64,000 nucleotides of DNA from Chryseomicrobium palamuruense (GCF_042649045.1 NZ_JBHSEF010000009.1:62001-126000); one strand, 5' to 3'; positions 1-8,366 are shown, counted from the stretch's first letter. The notes: generated by a model from the sequence alone, not told the origin. Made by a program: numbers and translations.

Positions 1-404
1 TCATGTTTGCGTTCGAGAACAATTAATTCTTCCGCCGCACGTTGAATGCTGGCATCTACTACATGCAGACGATTTTCATACGTATCGATTTCCATCTTGG
101 CATAATCGATTAAATCCTGTTCATTAGTAAGGAGTGCCAGTTCAAATTGTTCTTTTCGCTTCACAAGCATCTTCTGCGCTTCTTGGTGTTCTTTTTCAAG
201 CTTTGCTTTTAGTTCAGCTTGACGGTCTACCCAGCGTTTGGTGTGCTCGGTGCGTTGTTCGGCTTCGCGGATATACTGATTCAATGCTTTGATGGGATGT
301 GATTCCGTCCGATTAGATGATGACGCTTGTGTAGATGGGCGGTTGAATAGTTGACGCACATCGTGTTCGAATGTTTCGGCTAGTCGTTGAAATACGTTTG
401 TCAT
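1..404 (-). CDS. PspA/IM30 (LiaH-like) phage-shock protein, C-terminus cut by the window edge
   Basis: The visible 134 codons start at an ATG at 404 preceded by AAGGAGG and read MTNVFQRLAETFEHDVRQLF. They continue into a long, highly charged, heptad-like helical region with ALNQYIREAEQ, which matches the N-terminal layout of PspA/IM30 proteins. These proteins assemble on the inner face of the cytoplasmic membrane and protect it from envelope stress; Bacillus LiaH is the best-known relative. The next upstream gene encodes a small membrane protein, as in lia/psp operons, and both run leftward. The stop codon lies outside the window, so full length is unknown. Family call is good; the LiaH versus PspA subtype is not resolved. 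Confidence 0.75.
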   Translation of the reverse strand, partial: MTNVFQRLAETFEHDVRQLFNRPSTQASSSNRTESHPIKALNQYIREAEQRTEHTKRWVDRQAELKAKLEKEHQEAQKMLVKRKEQFELALLTNEQDLIDYAKMEIDTYENRLHVVDASIQRAAEELIVLERKH

Positions 405-417
405 GAGTGGTTCCTCC

Positions 418-768
418 TTAGTTTTTGTTCAGTGTGTTCCATTCGCGTTCGAAGTTTTCGAATGGATCGTTTGATGGTGATTTAAGTGTGACTGGTTCGT
501 TGTTCCATTTGCGAATCGCGTACCAGATCAATGCGATGGCCGCGAGTCCGATAAATGCAGGAATGTTGGAGATGGCTGTCAGTAACCCGATGATTCCAAC
601 GGTTGCCCAAAAGACTTTACCAAACGTCTTAGTGCTTTGAAGGAAGTAGTGAAGTCCTCCGATAACCAGTAATGCGGAAAAGGCAAGCCCTAGAATCGAC
701 CCTAGGTTAGCAAGAACGACGCTGGCGCCGGTAATGCCGAGTAAAACGTACAGAAATTTTTTCATCAT
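418..768 (-). CDS. Small multi-span membrane protein (lmo0954-like) of the psp/lia operon
   Basis: About 117 residues beginning MMKKFLYVLL. The ATG at 768, or the adjacent one at 765, has the Shine-Dalgarno AAGGAGGG at 773-780, so the longer upstream reading is unlikely. Three or four hydrophobic segments rich in Gly and Ala are followed by a short hydrophilic tail with FENFEREWNTLNK. The composition resembles the small membrane proteins found beside PspA/LiaH in Listeria and Bacillus, which may anchor the PspA-like partner at the membrane. It ends 13 bp before the PspA-like start, so the pair is surely co-transcribed. No enzymatic motif is seen. Confidence 0.65.
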   Translation of the reverse strand: MMKKFLYVLLGITGASVVLANLGSILGLAFSALLVIGGLHYFLQSTKTFGKVFWATVGIIGLLTAISNIPAFIGLAAIALIWYAIRKWNNEPVTLKSPSNDPFENFEREWNTLNKN

Positions 769-834
769 GTTTCCCTCCTTGTTTGTATACTTTGAGTATA
801 GAGAGGTTTTTGTTTTCGCCACACGGGCGGAAAG

Positions 835-877
835 CCGATTTTCAAATCGGTCTTAAGATGTAGAGGTAATACATCTT
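835..877. promoter_or_regulatory. Two adjacent inverted repeats in the psp-like/dedA divergent intergenic region
   Basis: Two perfect inverted repeats lie 4 bp apart. The first is CCGATTT-TC-AAATCGG at 835-850. The second is AAGATGTA at 855-862 pairing with TACATCTT at 870-877 around a 7-nt loop. Neither is followed by a T-run, so they are not typical terminators. They sit between divergent genes, upstream of the PspA-like operon, where a LiaR-type or other operator would be expected. A role as operator is inference. Confidence 0.4.
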
Positions 878-987
878 GCCTTCTGCTATACTATTTCCTG
901 GAACCTTTATATATAAGAAACGTTTCAGATAAAGTGAATTCGGGAAAGTATTCGAATGGCGAATTTAAAAAGTAAGGGCGGCTACCT

Positions 988-1605
988 ATGGAGCAATGGA
1001 TTACCGACTGGCTCAGCGACTTTGGTTACTGGGGCGTTTTTTTATTAATTATGATTGAGAATGTGTTCCCTCCGATTCCTTCCGAGATTATTTTGACGCT
1101 GGGTGGTTTTATGACGACGACCACGTCGATGACGATTGTGGGAGTAATCACGGTAGCAACACTTGGTTCTGTCGCAGGGGCAGTGATTTTATACTTCATC
1201 GGTCTGCAATTAGATGTGGAACGCTTGGAGAAAATCGTAGAGAAGCATGGTCGTTGGTTACGTGTGACGAAACAGGACATTCGTCGCGCAGATGCGTGGT
1301 TTGACCGCATTGGCCCGTGGGCAGTGTTTTTTGGCAGACTGGTGCCTCTGGTACGAAGTCTTATTTCGATTCCCGCAGGGATGTCGAATATGCGATTTAG
1401 CCTGTTTTTATTACTGACGACACTTGGTACGGTCATCTGGAATACGATTCTGGTTTCCGCTGGAGCAGCTCTCGGTGAAAATTGGCATAGTCTTGTTGGC
1501 TATTTTGATATCTATTCCAATATTATTTATGTGCTGATTGTAGTAGTAGCTGTTGGATGGTTCATCTGGTTTACTAATAAGAAAAAGAAACAGAAACGGG
1601 TATAA
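988..1605 (+). CDS. DedA family membrane protein, probable undecaprenyl-phosphate flippase
   Basis: 205 residues with hydrophobic segments near 15-40, 45-70, 135-160 and 175-195. Family hallmarks are ENVFPPIPSEIILTLGG near residues 24-40 and FGRLVPLVRSLISIPAG near 110-130, the conserved acidic and Arg-containing re-entrant regions of DedA/SNARE-associated proteins. Recent work assigns several DedA proteins to recycling undecaprenyl phosphate across the membrane. The downstream gene, 9 bp away, is uppP, which makes that same lipid phosphate. The ribosome binding site is weak (AGGGCGG). Family call is firm; the exact substrate is inferred from family and context. Confidence 0.85.
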   Translation: MEQWITDWLSDFGYWGVFLLIMIENVFPPIPSEIILTLGGFMTTTTSMTIVGVITVATLGSVAGAVILYFIGLQLDVERLEKIVEKHGRWLRVTKQDIRRADAWFDRIGPWAVFFGRLVPLVRSLISIPAGMSNMRFSLFLLLTTLGTVIWNTILVSAGAALGENWHSLVGYFDIYSNIIYVLIVVVAVGWFIWFTNKKKKQKRV

Positions 1606-1614
1606 GGAGAACAT

Positions 1615-2442
1615 ATGGAAATTATAGAATTATTAAAAGCACTGTTACTTGGATTTGTGGAAGGGATGACGGAGTTTGCGCCTGTCTCCTCTACAGGACA
1701 CATGATCATTGTGGATGACTTATGGCTTCAAACGAAAGACTTTTTAGGCCAGGGGTCGGCGAATACATTTAAAGTAGTCATTCAACTGGGCTCGATTCTA
1801 GCCGTCGTCTTCATTTTCTGGAAGCGCCTGTTAAGTCTTGTAGGCCTTCATAAGATGGAAGGTACAGCACCTGGACGTCGGTTTAATCTAGCACACGTGT
1901 TTATCGGGATTTTACCAGCAGGAGTATTGGGGCTGTTGTTTGAAGATGTAATTGATACGTATCTCTTCACGATTGAATGGGTCATCGTCAGTTTGTTCGT
2001 CGGTGCCATCTTCATGATCATCGCGGATAAATTTGGACCGAAAAAACCAAGCGTCACTACGTTGGATGAGATGACGTACGGAAAAGCGCTCAAAGTCGGA
2101 TTGATTCAGTGTCTTTCTTTATGGCCAGGATTTTCACGCTCCGGTGCTACGATTTCTGGGGGTGTTCTCCTCGGTCTTGACCATAAGACTGCGGCAGACT
2201 TTACATTCATCATGGCTGTGCCGATCATGTTCGGTGCCAGTGCTGTGTCATTGATTTCCAACATGGAAGAAATCAATATGAGCCATTTAGGTTTCTACGT
2301 CGTCGGATTTGTCAGTGCTTTTGTCTTCGCATTGATTTCGATCAAGTTCTTCTTGAAGCTGATTGCGCGCATAAAGCTGACGCCGTTCGCGATTTACCGT
2401 ATGGTGCTTGCAGCTGTGCTGGCGTTTATTGTGTTTCTATAA
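1615..2442 (+). CDS. uppP: Undecaprenyl-diphosphatase UppP (BacA)
   Basis: 275 residues, the usual length for UppP, an integral membrane phosphatase that converts undecaprenyl diphosphate to the monophosphate for cell-wall lipid carrier recycling and confers bacitracin tolerance. Two catalytic signatures are present: EGMTEFAPVSSTGH at residues 16-29, and PGFSRSGATISGG near 170-183 with the catalytic Arg and Ser. The start ATG follows AAGGAG that overlaps the dedA stop region, so it is translated right behind dedA. A terminator follows. Confidence 0.95.
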   Translation: MEIIELLKALLLGFVEGMTEFAPVSSTGHMIIVDDLWLQTKDFLGQGSANTFKVVIQLGSILAVVFIFWKRLLSLVGLHKMEGTAPGRRFNLAHVFIGILPAGVLGLLFEDVIDTYLFTIEWVIVSLFVGAIFMIIADKFGPKKPSVTTLDEMTYGKALKVGLIQCLSLWPGFSRSGATISGGVLLGLDHKTAADFTFIMAVPIMFGASAVSLISNMEEINMSHLGFYVVGFVSAFVFALISIKFFLKLIARIKLTPFAIYRMVLAAVLAFIVFL

Positions 2443-2453
2443 AATCTCGTTCG

Positions 2454-2481
2454 CCCGCTCCTTTTACAGGGAGCGGGTTTT
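2454..2481 (+). terminator. Rho-independent terminator after uppP
   Basis: CCCGCTCC at 2454-2461 pairs with GGAGCGGG at 2470-2477 across an 8-nt loop, followed by TTTTACT. Confidence 0.85.
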
Positions 2482-2508
2482 ACTATCAAGATGGAAGAGG
2501 GAAGACAC

Positions 2509-2715
2509 ATGTCTGTAGTTATCGTATCATTACGCATTCTAGTTCTTATCGTATCGATTTTTATCGTTTGGGGAAATATACGAGTCTATAAAATTTTTGA
2601 AAAAGAAGTGCTTACAGAAAAAGAATACAACGGCGTACGGAAGTTACTAAAGGTTTTAATAGTAGCCCTCTGGGTGAATTTAGTAGTAGGCGTCTTCTTG
2701 ATTTTCATCACTTAG
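2509..2715 (+). CDS. Small two-span membrane protein of unknown function
   Basis: 68 residues from the ATG at 2509, chosen over the ATG at 2491 because GAAGAGGGA sits at the right distance upstream. Two hydrophobic helices at about 3-22 and 46-66 flank a charged loop with KEVLTEKEYNGVRK. No family is recognised. The 3' end overlaps the end of the convergent DUF402 gene by 8 bp. It may be a real small membrane protein; no functional clue beyond position after uppP. Confidence 0.55.
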   Translation: MSVVIVSLRILVLIVSIFIVWGNIRVYKIFEKEVLTEKEYNGVRKLLKVLIVALWVNLVVGVFLIFIT

Positions 2716-3265
2716 AATCGTTTGGATGACAGTGAGTAGAGAGCAAACGCCGGTGAACAGGAGCTAGTTCCATAATTTTTAACTGGTTATCTGCTAGAAC
2801 GGTTCTCAATCTTTCTACTTCGTTCCAAGCTAGAGTGTATTGACTTTTTGATATCACACCTGTTGTAAAGGCCTCTTCTAACTCGTCTTCATCTTGTAAG
2901 AGAATCTCTCCAGAAGGGAAGACAATTAGGTCGAGGTATAAGTCTTCCCACCATGGACCGTTCTCATCTACGCCGTTTTGGAGGCAAATATCGATATAGG
3001 TTTGAATCACATCGTGGTTTTCATTGAACATTGTTGTTACGGCATGGTGACCATCCGCCGGGAAGTGCTGCAACCAAGAGTACCCGTTGTCCACAATCCG
3101 GAGGATTTGATTCGGATACGGAATATCTAAAGGATGGATCACTTCCTGCATTTCAATAAGACATACGTGCCCCTTAAAATCCATTGTCTCCATGTTCTGC
3201 TCTATATAATTTCTTTTCTTAATTCGTTTCCAGTCCGCACGGTTCCCATATCTTCGAACAACCAT
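2708..3265 (-). CDS. DUF402 domain protein, probable nucleoside tri/diphosphatase
   Basis: 185 residues from the ATG at 3265, which has AGGAAGG about 6 nt upstream. An upstream ATG at 3271 is too close to that site. Motifs typical of DUF402 are GYSWLQHFPADGHHAV near residues 70-85 and DENGPWWEDLYLDLIVFPSG near 105-125, with clustered Asp/Glu residues that in characterised relatives bind Mg2+ for hydrolysis of nucleoside tri- and diphosphates. It stands alone and is convergent with the gene before it. Family firm, substrate unknown. Confidence 0.75.
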   Translation of the reverse strand: MVVRRYGNRADWKRIKKRNYIEQNMETMDFKGHVCLIEMQEVIHPLDIPYPNQILRIVDNGYSWLQHFPADGHHAVTTMFNENHDVIQTYIDICLQNGVDENGPWWEDLYLDLIVFPSGEILLQDEDELEEAFTTGVISKSQYTLAWNEVERLRTVLADNQLKIMELAPVHRRLLSTHCHPNDSK

Positions 3266-3524
3266 TTCCATCCTTCCTCTCGCATTCGTTTCTCTAATGA
3301 GTATATCAATCTGAAGATGCACACGGAGAATTTAGTTTCCCATAATCGCTTAGTGGCACAATAACTTACCCGTGAAGTCACACAACCCAAAATCTTTCTA
3401 GCTACCTAATCCCTTGCTAGCAAGAACTTCCCCACTCACGCCCTCCATCGTCAAAAGTCAATACTTCCTTTCTCACACGATCTATGGTTTAATAAATTCA
3501 AGTACACAACATTTAGTGATTTAG

Positions 3525-3690
3525 CGAGTTACAGGTACCATATCTATGGTTTAATAGGGAATCCAGTGAAAAGCTGGAGCTGTCCCCGCAACTGTAAGTG
3601 CGGACGACTGCCGACAACAAGCCACTGCGTGAGAACGTGGGAAGGCCCGGCAGAAGGAAGATGCACAAGCCAGTAGACCTGCCTGTTCTC
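3525..3690 (+). ncRNA. Cobalamin (B12) riboswitch
   Basis: The core is clear: AGGTACC near 3531, GGGAATCCAGTGAAAAGCTG from 3557, the CCCCGCAACTGTAAG block near 3584, and the B12 box AGCCAGTAGACCTGCC at 3668-3683. It lies upstream of the class I ribonucleotide reductase genes and is followed by an intrinsic terminator at 3771-3810, so adenosylcobalamin binding should stop transcription. A 14-bp direct repeat TCTATGGTTTAATA (3481 and 3543) lies in and before its 5' side. Confidence 0.93.
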
Positions 3691-3770
3691 GCACGAGCTT
3701 CACCTTCTTCGGGGATTGAGAAGGGAACGCGAGAGGGCCCTTGGGTCATACGCGTTTTTTCGTCGTTTCA

Positions 3771-3810
3771 AGCGGCGGTTTCCCTGAAGAGGGGGAGCCG
3801 TCGCTTTTTT
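3771..3810 (+). terminator. Riboswitch-controlled intrinsic terminator before nrdA
   Basis: AGCGGCGGTTTCCC pairs, with some G-U pairs, with GGGGGAGCCGTCGCT and is followed by TTTTTT at 3805-3810. It lies between the B12 box and the nrdA ribosome binding site, as expected for the expression platform. Confidence 0.85.
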
Positions 3811-3833
3811 GTGTCTCAAAAGGAGGAATCTTG

Positions 3834-6050
3834 ATGGCGACTCACACACTCTTCCGCAGTGAAGAACGATTACACACACAGTTTACACCTGAACAATTAG
3901 ACGATTTCTGGCGATTGTCGAAGCGATGGAAAGCTCGTCACCCACAAGGCGCGGAGGACGCCTGGCAACACGCAATGATTTTAGAGGCCTTGAGTCTACT
4001 CGATGAAGCGAATCCGCATTACACGTTTGTAGCAGCTGCCCTCTATGAGGATCAGTTGTATCAGCAAATAGCTAAACAACGTGGCGTTCCGGTGGAAAGC
4101 GTCCATGACGTGTTCGGAAGAGAAGCCAACAAGCTCGCTGCAAAAGGTCTATATCAACCAGATGTGGTGTCGAGCTACAGTCAACAAGAGCTCACCGAAA
4201 TGAGCGGGTGGCTTGACCGTTCACGGAACCAACTATTCACATACATTGGATTAAAGACATTAGTGGACCGCTACGTGACACGTGATTTTAACCGCGACAT
4301 CGTGGAACTTCCGCAAGAACGATGGTTGATGATTGCCATGACGCTACACCGACAGGAGAAAGACAATCGCCTTCACAAGGTAAAAGAAGCCTACTGGGCA
4401 CTCAGTAACCTTTACATGACGGTGGCCACACCAACACTTGCGAACGCTGGAAAACCGAACGGGCAACTCTCTAGTTGTTTTATCGATACGGTAGATGATA
4501 GCTTGCAAGGCATCTATGACAGCAACACCGATGTAGCGACACTCTCTAAATACGGTGGAGGTATAGGTGTATACATGGGAAAGGTCCGAAGTCGTGGGTC
4601 GAGTATTCGTGGATTTAAAAATGCGTCAAGTGGGGTCGTCCCGTGGATCAAACAACTGAACAACACAGCCGTCAGCGTGGACCAACTCGGACAACGTCAA
4701 GGAGCTATCGCCGTTTATCTCGATGCGTGGCATAAAGACATCTTAGCTTTCCTCGACTTGCGTTTGAACAATGGAGACGAGCGACTTCGTGCGCACGATA
4801 TCTTCACGGGTATTTGCCTTCCGGATCTGTTCATGGAAAAAGTAGAAGCCAGAGAAGATTGGTATCTCTTTGATCCACACGAAGTTCGCACCGTGATGGG
4901 GTTCTCCCTAGAAGATAGCTATGATGAGCAAGTAGGGAAAGGGACCTTCCGTGACCGCTACCAGGCGTGTGTCGAACACCCGACGCTTTCTCGCGAGGTC
5001 ATTCCGGCGATTGAAATCATGAAACGTGTGATGAAGAGTCAATTGGAGACAGGGGTTCCGTTTCATTTCTACCGAGACGAAGTGAACCGTCAAAATCCTA
5101 ATGCGCATGCGGGAATGATTTACTCCAGCAATCTATGCACGGAAATCATGCAGAATATGTCCGCTACGACGTTTGAATCTACACAGATAGAAGACGATGT
5201 CATTATCACCAAGCGCCGTCCGGGAGATTTTGTTGTCTGCAATCTATCTTCCATTCATCTAGCGAGGGCCGTTGCAGATGATGTTCTCGAGCGATTGGTT
5301 CCAATCCAAGTCCGTATGCTCGATAACGTGATCGAACTCAATGACCTGCCGATTCCACAAGCGAAACGGACGAATTTCCGTTACCGTGGCATTGGACTTG
5401 GCACGTTCGGTTGGCACCACTTGTTGGCGAAGAAAGGTATTCGCTGGGAATCGAAAGAGGCCGTTCAGTTGGCGGACACGCTTTATGAGCAAATTGCATT
5501 CCTGACGATTCAGGCTTCTGCTGAGTTAGCTAGTGAACGTGGGAGCTACCCTCTTTTTGAAGGGTCTGACTGGCAGAGTGGAACGTATTTTGAGAAGCGT
5601 GGGTATATGGATGAACGCTGGCAGAAGCTACAGAAGCAAGTTGCAGAGACTGGCATTCGCAATGGATACTTGATGGCCGTCGCGCCGAATTCATCGACAG
5701 CGATTATTGCGGGTACGACAGCAAGCATCGATCCCATCTTCCAAAAACGCTATTCCGAAGAGAAGAAGGATTACAAGATTCCTGTCACGGCACCGGAATT
5801 GAATGAAGAGACGACATGGTACTACAAGTCGGCTTACTACATTGATCAACACTGGACCATCGAACAGAATGCGGCTCGTCAAAAACACATCGACCAGAGT
5901 ATATCTCTAAACTTTTATGTGCAGAACACCATTCAAGCGAAAGAGCTTCTTGCGCTTCATATAGACGCATGGAAAAACAAAATGAAATCAACCTACTATG
6001 TCCGGTCGACATCGATTGAACTGATCGACTGCGATTCGTGTTCAAGTTAA
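3834..6050 (+). CDS. nrdA: Class I ribonucleoside-diphosphate reductase, alpha subunit
   Basis: 738 residues from the ATG at 3834, which follows AAAGGAGG; the longer reading would start inside the leader. It reduces ribonucleotides to deoxyribonucleotides. Catalytic residues are visible: the redox pair C215 (QLSSCF) and C469 (VVCNLSS), the thiyl-radical site N433-x-C435-x-E437 (SNLCTEIMQ), the radical-transfer tyrosines Y721-Y722 and the C-terminal shuttle cysteines C733 and C736. A canonical ATP cone is not evident at the N-terminus. The beta subunit follows 12 bp later with no nrdI or nrdH, which argues against class Ib. Expression should be shut off by B12. Confidence 0.92.
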   Translation: MATHTLFRSEERLHTQFTPEQLDDFWRLSKRWKARHPQGAEDAWQHAMILEALSLLDEANPHYTFVAAALYEDQLYQQIAKQRGVPVESVHDVFGREANKLAAKGLYQPDVVSSYSQQELTEMSGWLDRSRNQLFTYIGLKTLVDRYVTRDFNRDIVELPQERWLMIAMTLHRQEKDNRLHKVKEAYWALSNLYMTVATPTLANAGKPNGQLSSCFIDTVDDSLQGIYDSNTDVATLSKYGGGIGVYMGKVRSRGSSIRGFKNASSGVVPWIKQLNNTAVSVDQLGQRQGAIAVYLDAWHKDILAFLDLRLNNGDERLRAHDIFTGICLPDLFMEKVEAREDWYLFDPHEVRTVMGFSLEDSYDEQVGKGTFRDRYQACVEHPTLSREVIPAIEIMKRVMKSQLETGVPFHFYRDEVNRQNPNAHAGMIYSSNLCTEIMQNMSATTFESTQIEDDVIITKRRPGDFVVCNLSSIHLARAVADDVLERLVPIQVRMLDNVIELNDLPIPQAKRTNFRYRGIGLGTFGWHHLLAKKGIRWESKEAVQLADTLYEQIAFLTIQASAELASERGSYPLFEGSDWQSGTYFEKRGYMDERWQKLQKQVAETGIRNGYLMAVAPNSSTAIIAGTTASIDPIFQKRYSEEKKDYKIPVTAPELNEETTWYYKSAYYIDQHWTIEQNAARQKHIDQSISLNFYVQNTIQAKELLALHIDAWKNKMKSTYYVRSTSIELIDCDSCSS

Positions 6051-6062
6051 GGAGGAACCTGT

Positions 6063-7100
6063 ATGACCGTAAAGAAGCGTGCGTTACTTGATGAACAAGC
6101 TCCGAACCGTTCCACAGGAATCGTGAACGGGGAGTCATCCAACATTTTAAACTGGGATGATGTCCGGTTCCGCTGGGCATACCCGAAATACAAGAAGATG
6201 CTCGGCAACTTTTGGACGCCTTTTGAAATCAATATGAGTCAAGACATTCGCCAGTTTCCGGAACTGACAACAGCAGAGCGGGAGTCGTTTTTAAAAATCA
6301 TTGGACTTCTTGCGCTGCTCGATAGTGTGCAAACCGATTTTGCGGGGAAGGTCGCTGATTACCTGACCGATTCGAGTCTTTCCGCCTTGATGATTATTCT
6401 TGCGCAGCAGGAAGTGATTCACAATCACTCGTATTCCTATGTATTGTCGAGCCTGGTTACCGAATCCGAGCAGAAGCGCGTCTTCGACTACTGGAGGACA
6501 GAAGAGAGCTTAAAAGCACGGAACCGTTTTGTGGTGGCAGGCTATGACTCGTTTGCAGAGGAACCGACGGTCGAGGGCTTGGCCGATGCCATTGTCTATG
6601 ACGTGATATTAGAAGGGTTATTCTTCTATTCCGGATTTGCATACTTTTATCACTTGGCACGTCATCAAAAAATGGTCGCCACCAGCACAATGATCAATTA
6701 CATCAACCGAGATGAGCAATTGCATGTCGACCTGTTCGTGAAAATCTATCAAGCCTTACTGGATGAACACCCACATTTAGATACAGACGACAGACGACAG
6801 CAAGTGACGAAAACATTCCGAGAAGCGGCAGAACTTGAAATCGATTGGGCCTATGAAGTGATCGGATCGAAAATCGAAGGCTTAGATGTAGATGATGTAG
6901 AAGAGTATATTCGGTTTATGGCAAATGTGCGATGCACTCAACTAGGGGCCGAAAAACCCTATCCACAGGTCCGTCAAAATCCACTTCGATGGATTAAGGC
7001 CTATGAAGAGGTCGACCAAGGCAAGACCGATTTCTTCGAACAAAAATCGCGCCAATATGTGAAAGTCAACGTGGCGGATAACGGTTTTGATGATTTGTAA
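6063..7100 (+). CDS. nrdB: Class I ribonucleoside-diphosphate reductase, beta subunit
   Basis: 345 residues with a complete ferritin-like di-metal site: D87, E117, H120, E184, E218 and H221. The radical tyrosine is Y124 in EVIHNHSY, spaced from H120 as in E. coli NrdB. The protein generates and houses the tyrosyl radical that is passed to NrdA. SD AAGGAGGA precedes the start. The gene ends in a terminator shared with the convergent sigma-factor operon. Because Y124 is present, this is an ordinary tyrosyl-radical class I enzyme rather than class Ic. Confidence 0.93.
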   Translation: MTVKKRALLDEQAPNRSTGIVNGESSNILNWDDVRFRWAYPKYKKMLGNFWTPFEINMSQDIRQFPELTTAERESFLKIIGLLALLDSVQTDFAGKVADYLTDSSLSALMIILAQQEVIHNHSYSYVLSSLVTESEQKRVFDYWRTEESLKARNRFVVAGYDSFAEEPTVEGLADAIVYDVILEGLFFYSGFAYFYHLARHQKMVATSTMINYINRDEQLHVDLFVKIYQALLDEHPHLDTDDRRQQVTKTFREAAELEIDWAYEVIGSKIEGLDVDDVEEYIRFMANVRCTQLGAEKPYPQVRQNPLRWIKAYEEVDQGKTDFFEQKSRQYVKVNVADNGFDDL

Positions 7101-7103
7101 TAC

Positions 7104-7145
7104 AAAAAGACACATTCCACTTCATTAGGGAATGTGTCTTTATTT
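7104..7145. terminator. Bidirectional terminator between nrdB and the ECF sigma operon
   Basis: AAAGACACATTCC at 7106-7118 pairs with GGAATGTGTCTTT at 7129-7141, with an A-run before and T-rich sequence after, so it can serve both converging transcripts. Confidence 0.9.
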
Positions 7146-7448
7146 GGTCTCGCGTAAATCAACATTATCGATGTAGAGCACGAATGTATGACCTTCATCC
7201 GTTATCCGCTCAAGATCAATCGTTTCTTGTTGACCTTCTAGTTCGATAGCCATTTCTTTTGTCTCAGGGTATTCATCCAAGTCCGGACGTGAAACGACTT
7301 CTTGTTCCGTCGCAGGCTTACTTGGATTGATTTCTTCGTCGGAAACGAGTTCGCCTCGCTTCTGTGTCATAAAGTCGGAAGAGAGAAAGTAGATGAGGCC
7401 AATCATCAGAGCTGTTAAGAAAAGGACGTAAGCAATGGTTTTTCGCAC
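7140..7448 (-). CDS. Small membrane-anchored protein related to the neighbouring anti-sigma extracytoplasmic domain
   Basis: About 102 residues if it starts at the GTG at 7448, preceded by AAAGGTGG; a GTG at 7502 without a good site would add 18 residues. One membrane helix, IAYVLFLTALMIGLIYFL, is followed by an external acidic domain. That domain (DEYPETKEMAIELEGQQETI, then FVLYIDNVDL) aligns by eye with part of the 7503-8366 protein (ERYPDEKEVPLQIEGTEEMI, then YLLYVDDERYDI). It is therefore a truncated paralogue of the anti-sigma-like partner, third gene of the operon. Function is unknown. Confidence 0.6.
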   Translation of the reverse strand: MRKTIAYVLFLTALMIGLIYFLSSDFMTQKRGELVSDEEINPSKPATEQEVVSRPDLDEYPETKEMAIELEGQQETIDLERITDEGHTFVLYIDNVDLRETK

Positions 7449-7502
7449 AGTTGGCAACCACCTTTCTACTTTCTTCCTTCCCGCATTTCCTAGCACTAAC
7501 AC

Positions 7503-8366
7503 TTACTGAAGAACTTCAAGGGTCTTGAGCATGGCATGGAAGCGAGCTCCGTGACCTTCTTGAGCTTCTAAGAACACGGTTTGTGTAACAACTATAGAGG
7601 ATTCATTATGTTGTTGATCAAGTACATAGATGGTCGTGACTTCACTCGAAGGGGCGTCACCTTCCCGCACATGCAATTTGTATCCAATAACAGGTTCGGT
7701 CACTGGTTCGGATTCAATCGTCGCACCCGGGTACTTTTCTTCAAGCCAAGCCGCTTTTTCTGAAGCAAGTTCTGTCGGTTTTTTTCCTGGAATCGTATCG
7801 ATTTGAAGGCCGACCTCCGGGTAATCGCCACTCAATTGATTATGAGCTTTCAAAAATACCGTTGATTCATCGGTTACATTTGAATCGAACGAAATATCAT
7901 AACGTTCATCATCTACATAGAGAAGATAGGCTAAGTTTCCAGGCGTGACGCGAACCATGGGAATCATCTCTTCCGTTCCCTCGATTTGAAGTGGGACTTC
8001 TTTTTCATCTGGATAGCGCTCTCTCAATTTGTTCAGCTCTTGCTCGAAATATCCAGGTTCGCCTCTAGTTAGTTCATCATCTCCATCAGTAGACGTTGTG
8101 GAGTCTTGATTAGAAGAACTGGGAGATTCAGAAGGCCCTGAATCTGTCGCGACTTCTGGTGCTTGGGCATTCATTGAAAAATAGAAGATGGCCCCAATCA
8201 CTATAAACATGGCGGCTACTCCGGCAATCCACGTGCGTTGCATCATCAATCGTCTCCTTTCCTTTCGTTTGTCTCGTTGCATCTCTTGATCAATCCGTGA
8301 CCATACGTCTTCTATGTCGTGTTGTTCCGTCGGTAGTTTCTTCAATTCGTTCTCCCAATTTTCCAT
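7503..8366 (-). CDS. Single-span anti-sigma-factor-like protein
   Basis: 287 residues. A basic, helical cytoplasmic N-terminus (residues 1-45) is followed by one membrane helix at about 46-64 (TWIAGVAAMFIVIGAIFYF), a Ser/Thr/Asp-rich linker and an extracytoplasmic domain. The gene starts directly at the stop of an ECF sigma factor (TAA-ATG) with GGGGAGG inside the sigma gene. This topology and linkage fit a regulator that holds the sigma factor at the membrane. No zinc-binding HxxxCxxC motif is visible, so it is not a ZAS-type anti-sigma factor. Confidence 0.7.
   Translation of the reverse strand: MENWENELKKLPTEQHDIEDVWSRIDQEMQRDKRKERRRLMMQRTWIAGVAAMFIVIGAIFYFSMNAQAPEVATDSGPSESPSSSNQDSTTSTDGDDELTRGEPGYFEQELNKLRERYPDEKEVPLQIEGTEEMIPMVRVTPGNLAYLLYVDDERYDISFDSNVTDESTVFLKAHNQLSGDYPEVGLQIDTIPGKKPTELASEKAAWLEEKYPGATIESEPVTEPVIGYKLHVREGDAPSSEVTTIYVLDQQHNESSIVVTQTVFLEAQEGHGARFHAMLKTLEVLQ

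Noticed and set aside
425..640. Plus-strand ORF opposite the small membrane protein gene
   Set aside because: It is an antisense reading of the 418-768 gene with no ribosome binding site.
3741..3833. N-terminal extension of nrdA into the leader
   Set aside because: The extension runs through the intrinsic terminator and lacks an SD; the ATG at 3834 has AAAGGAGG.
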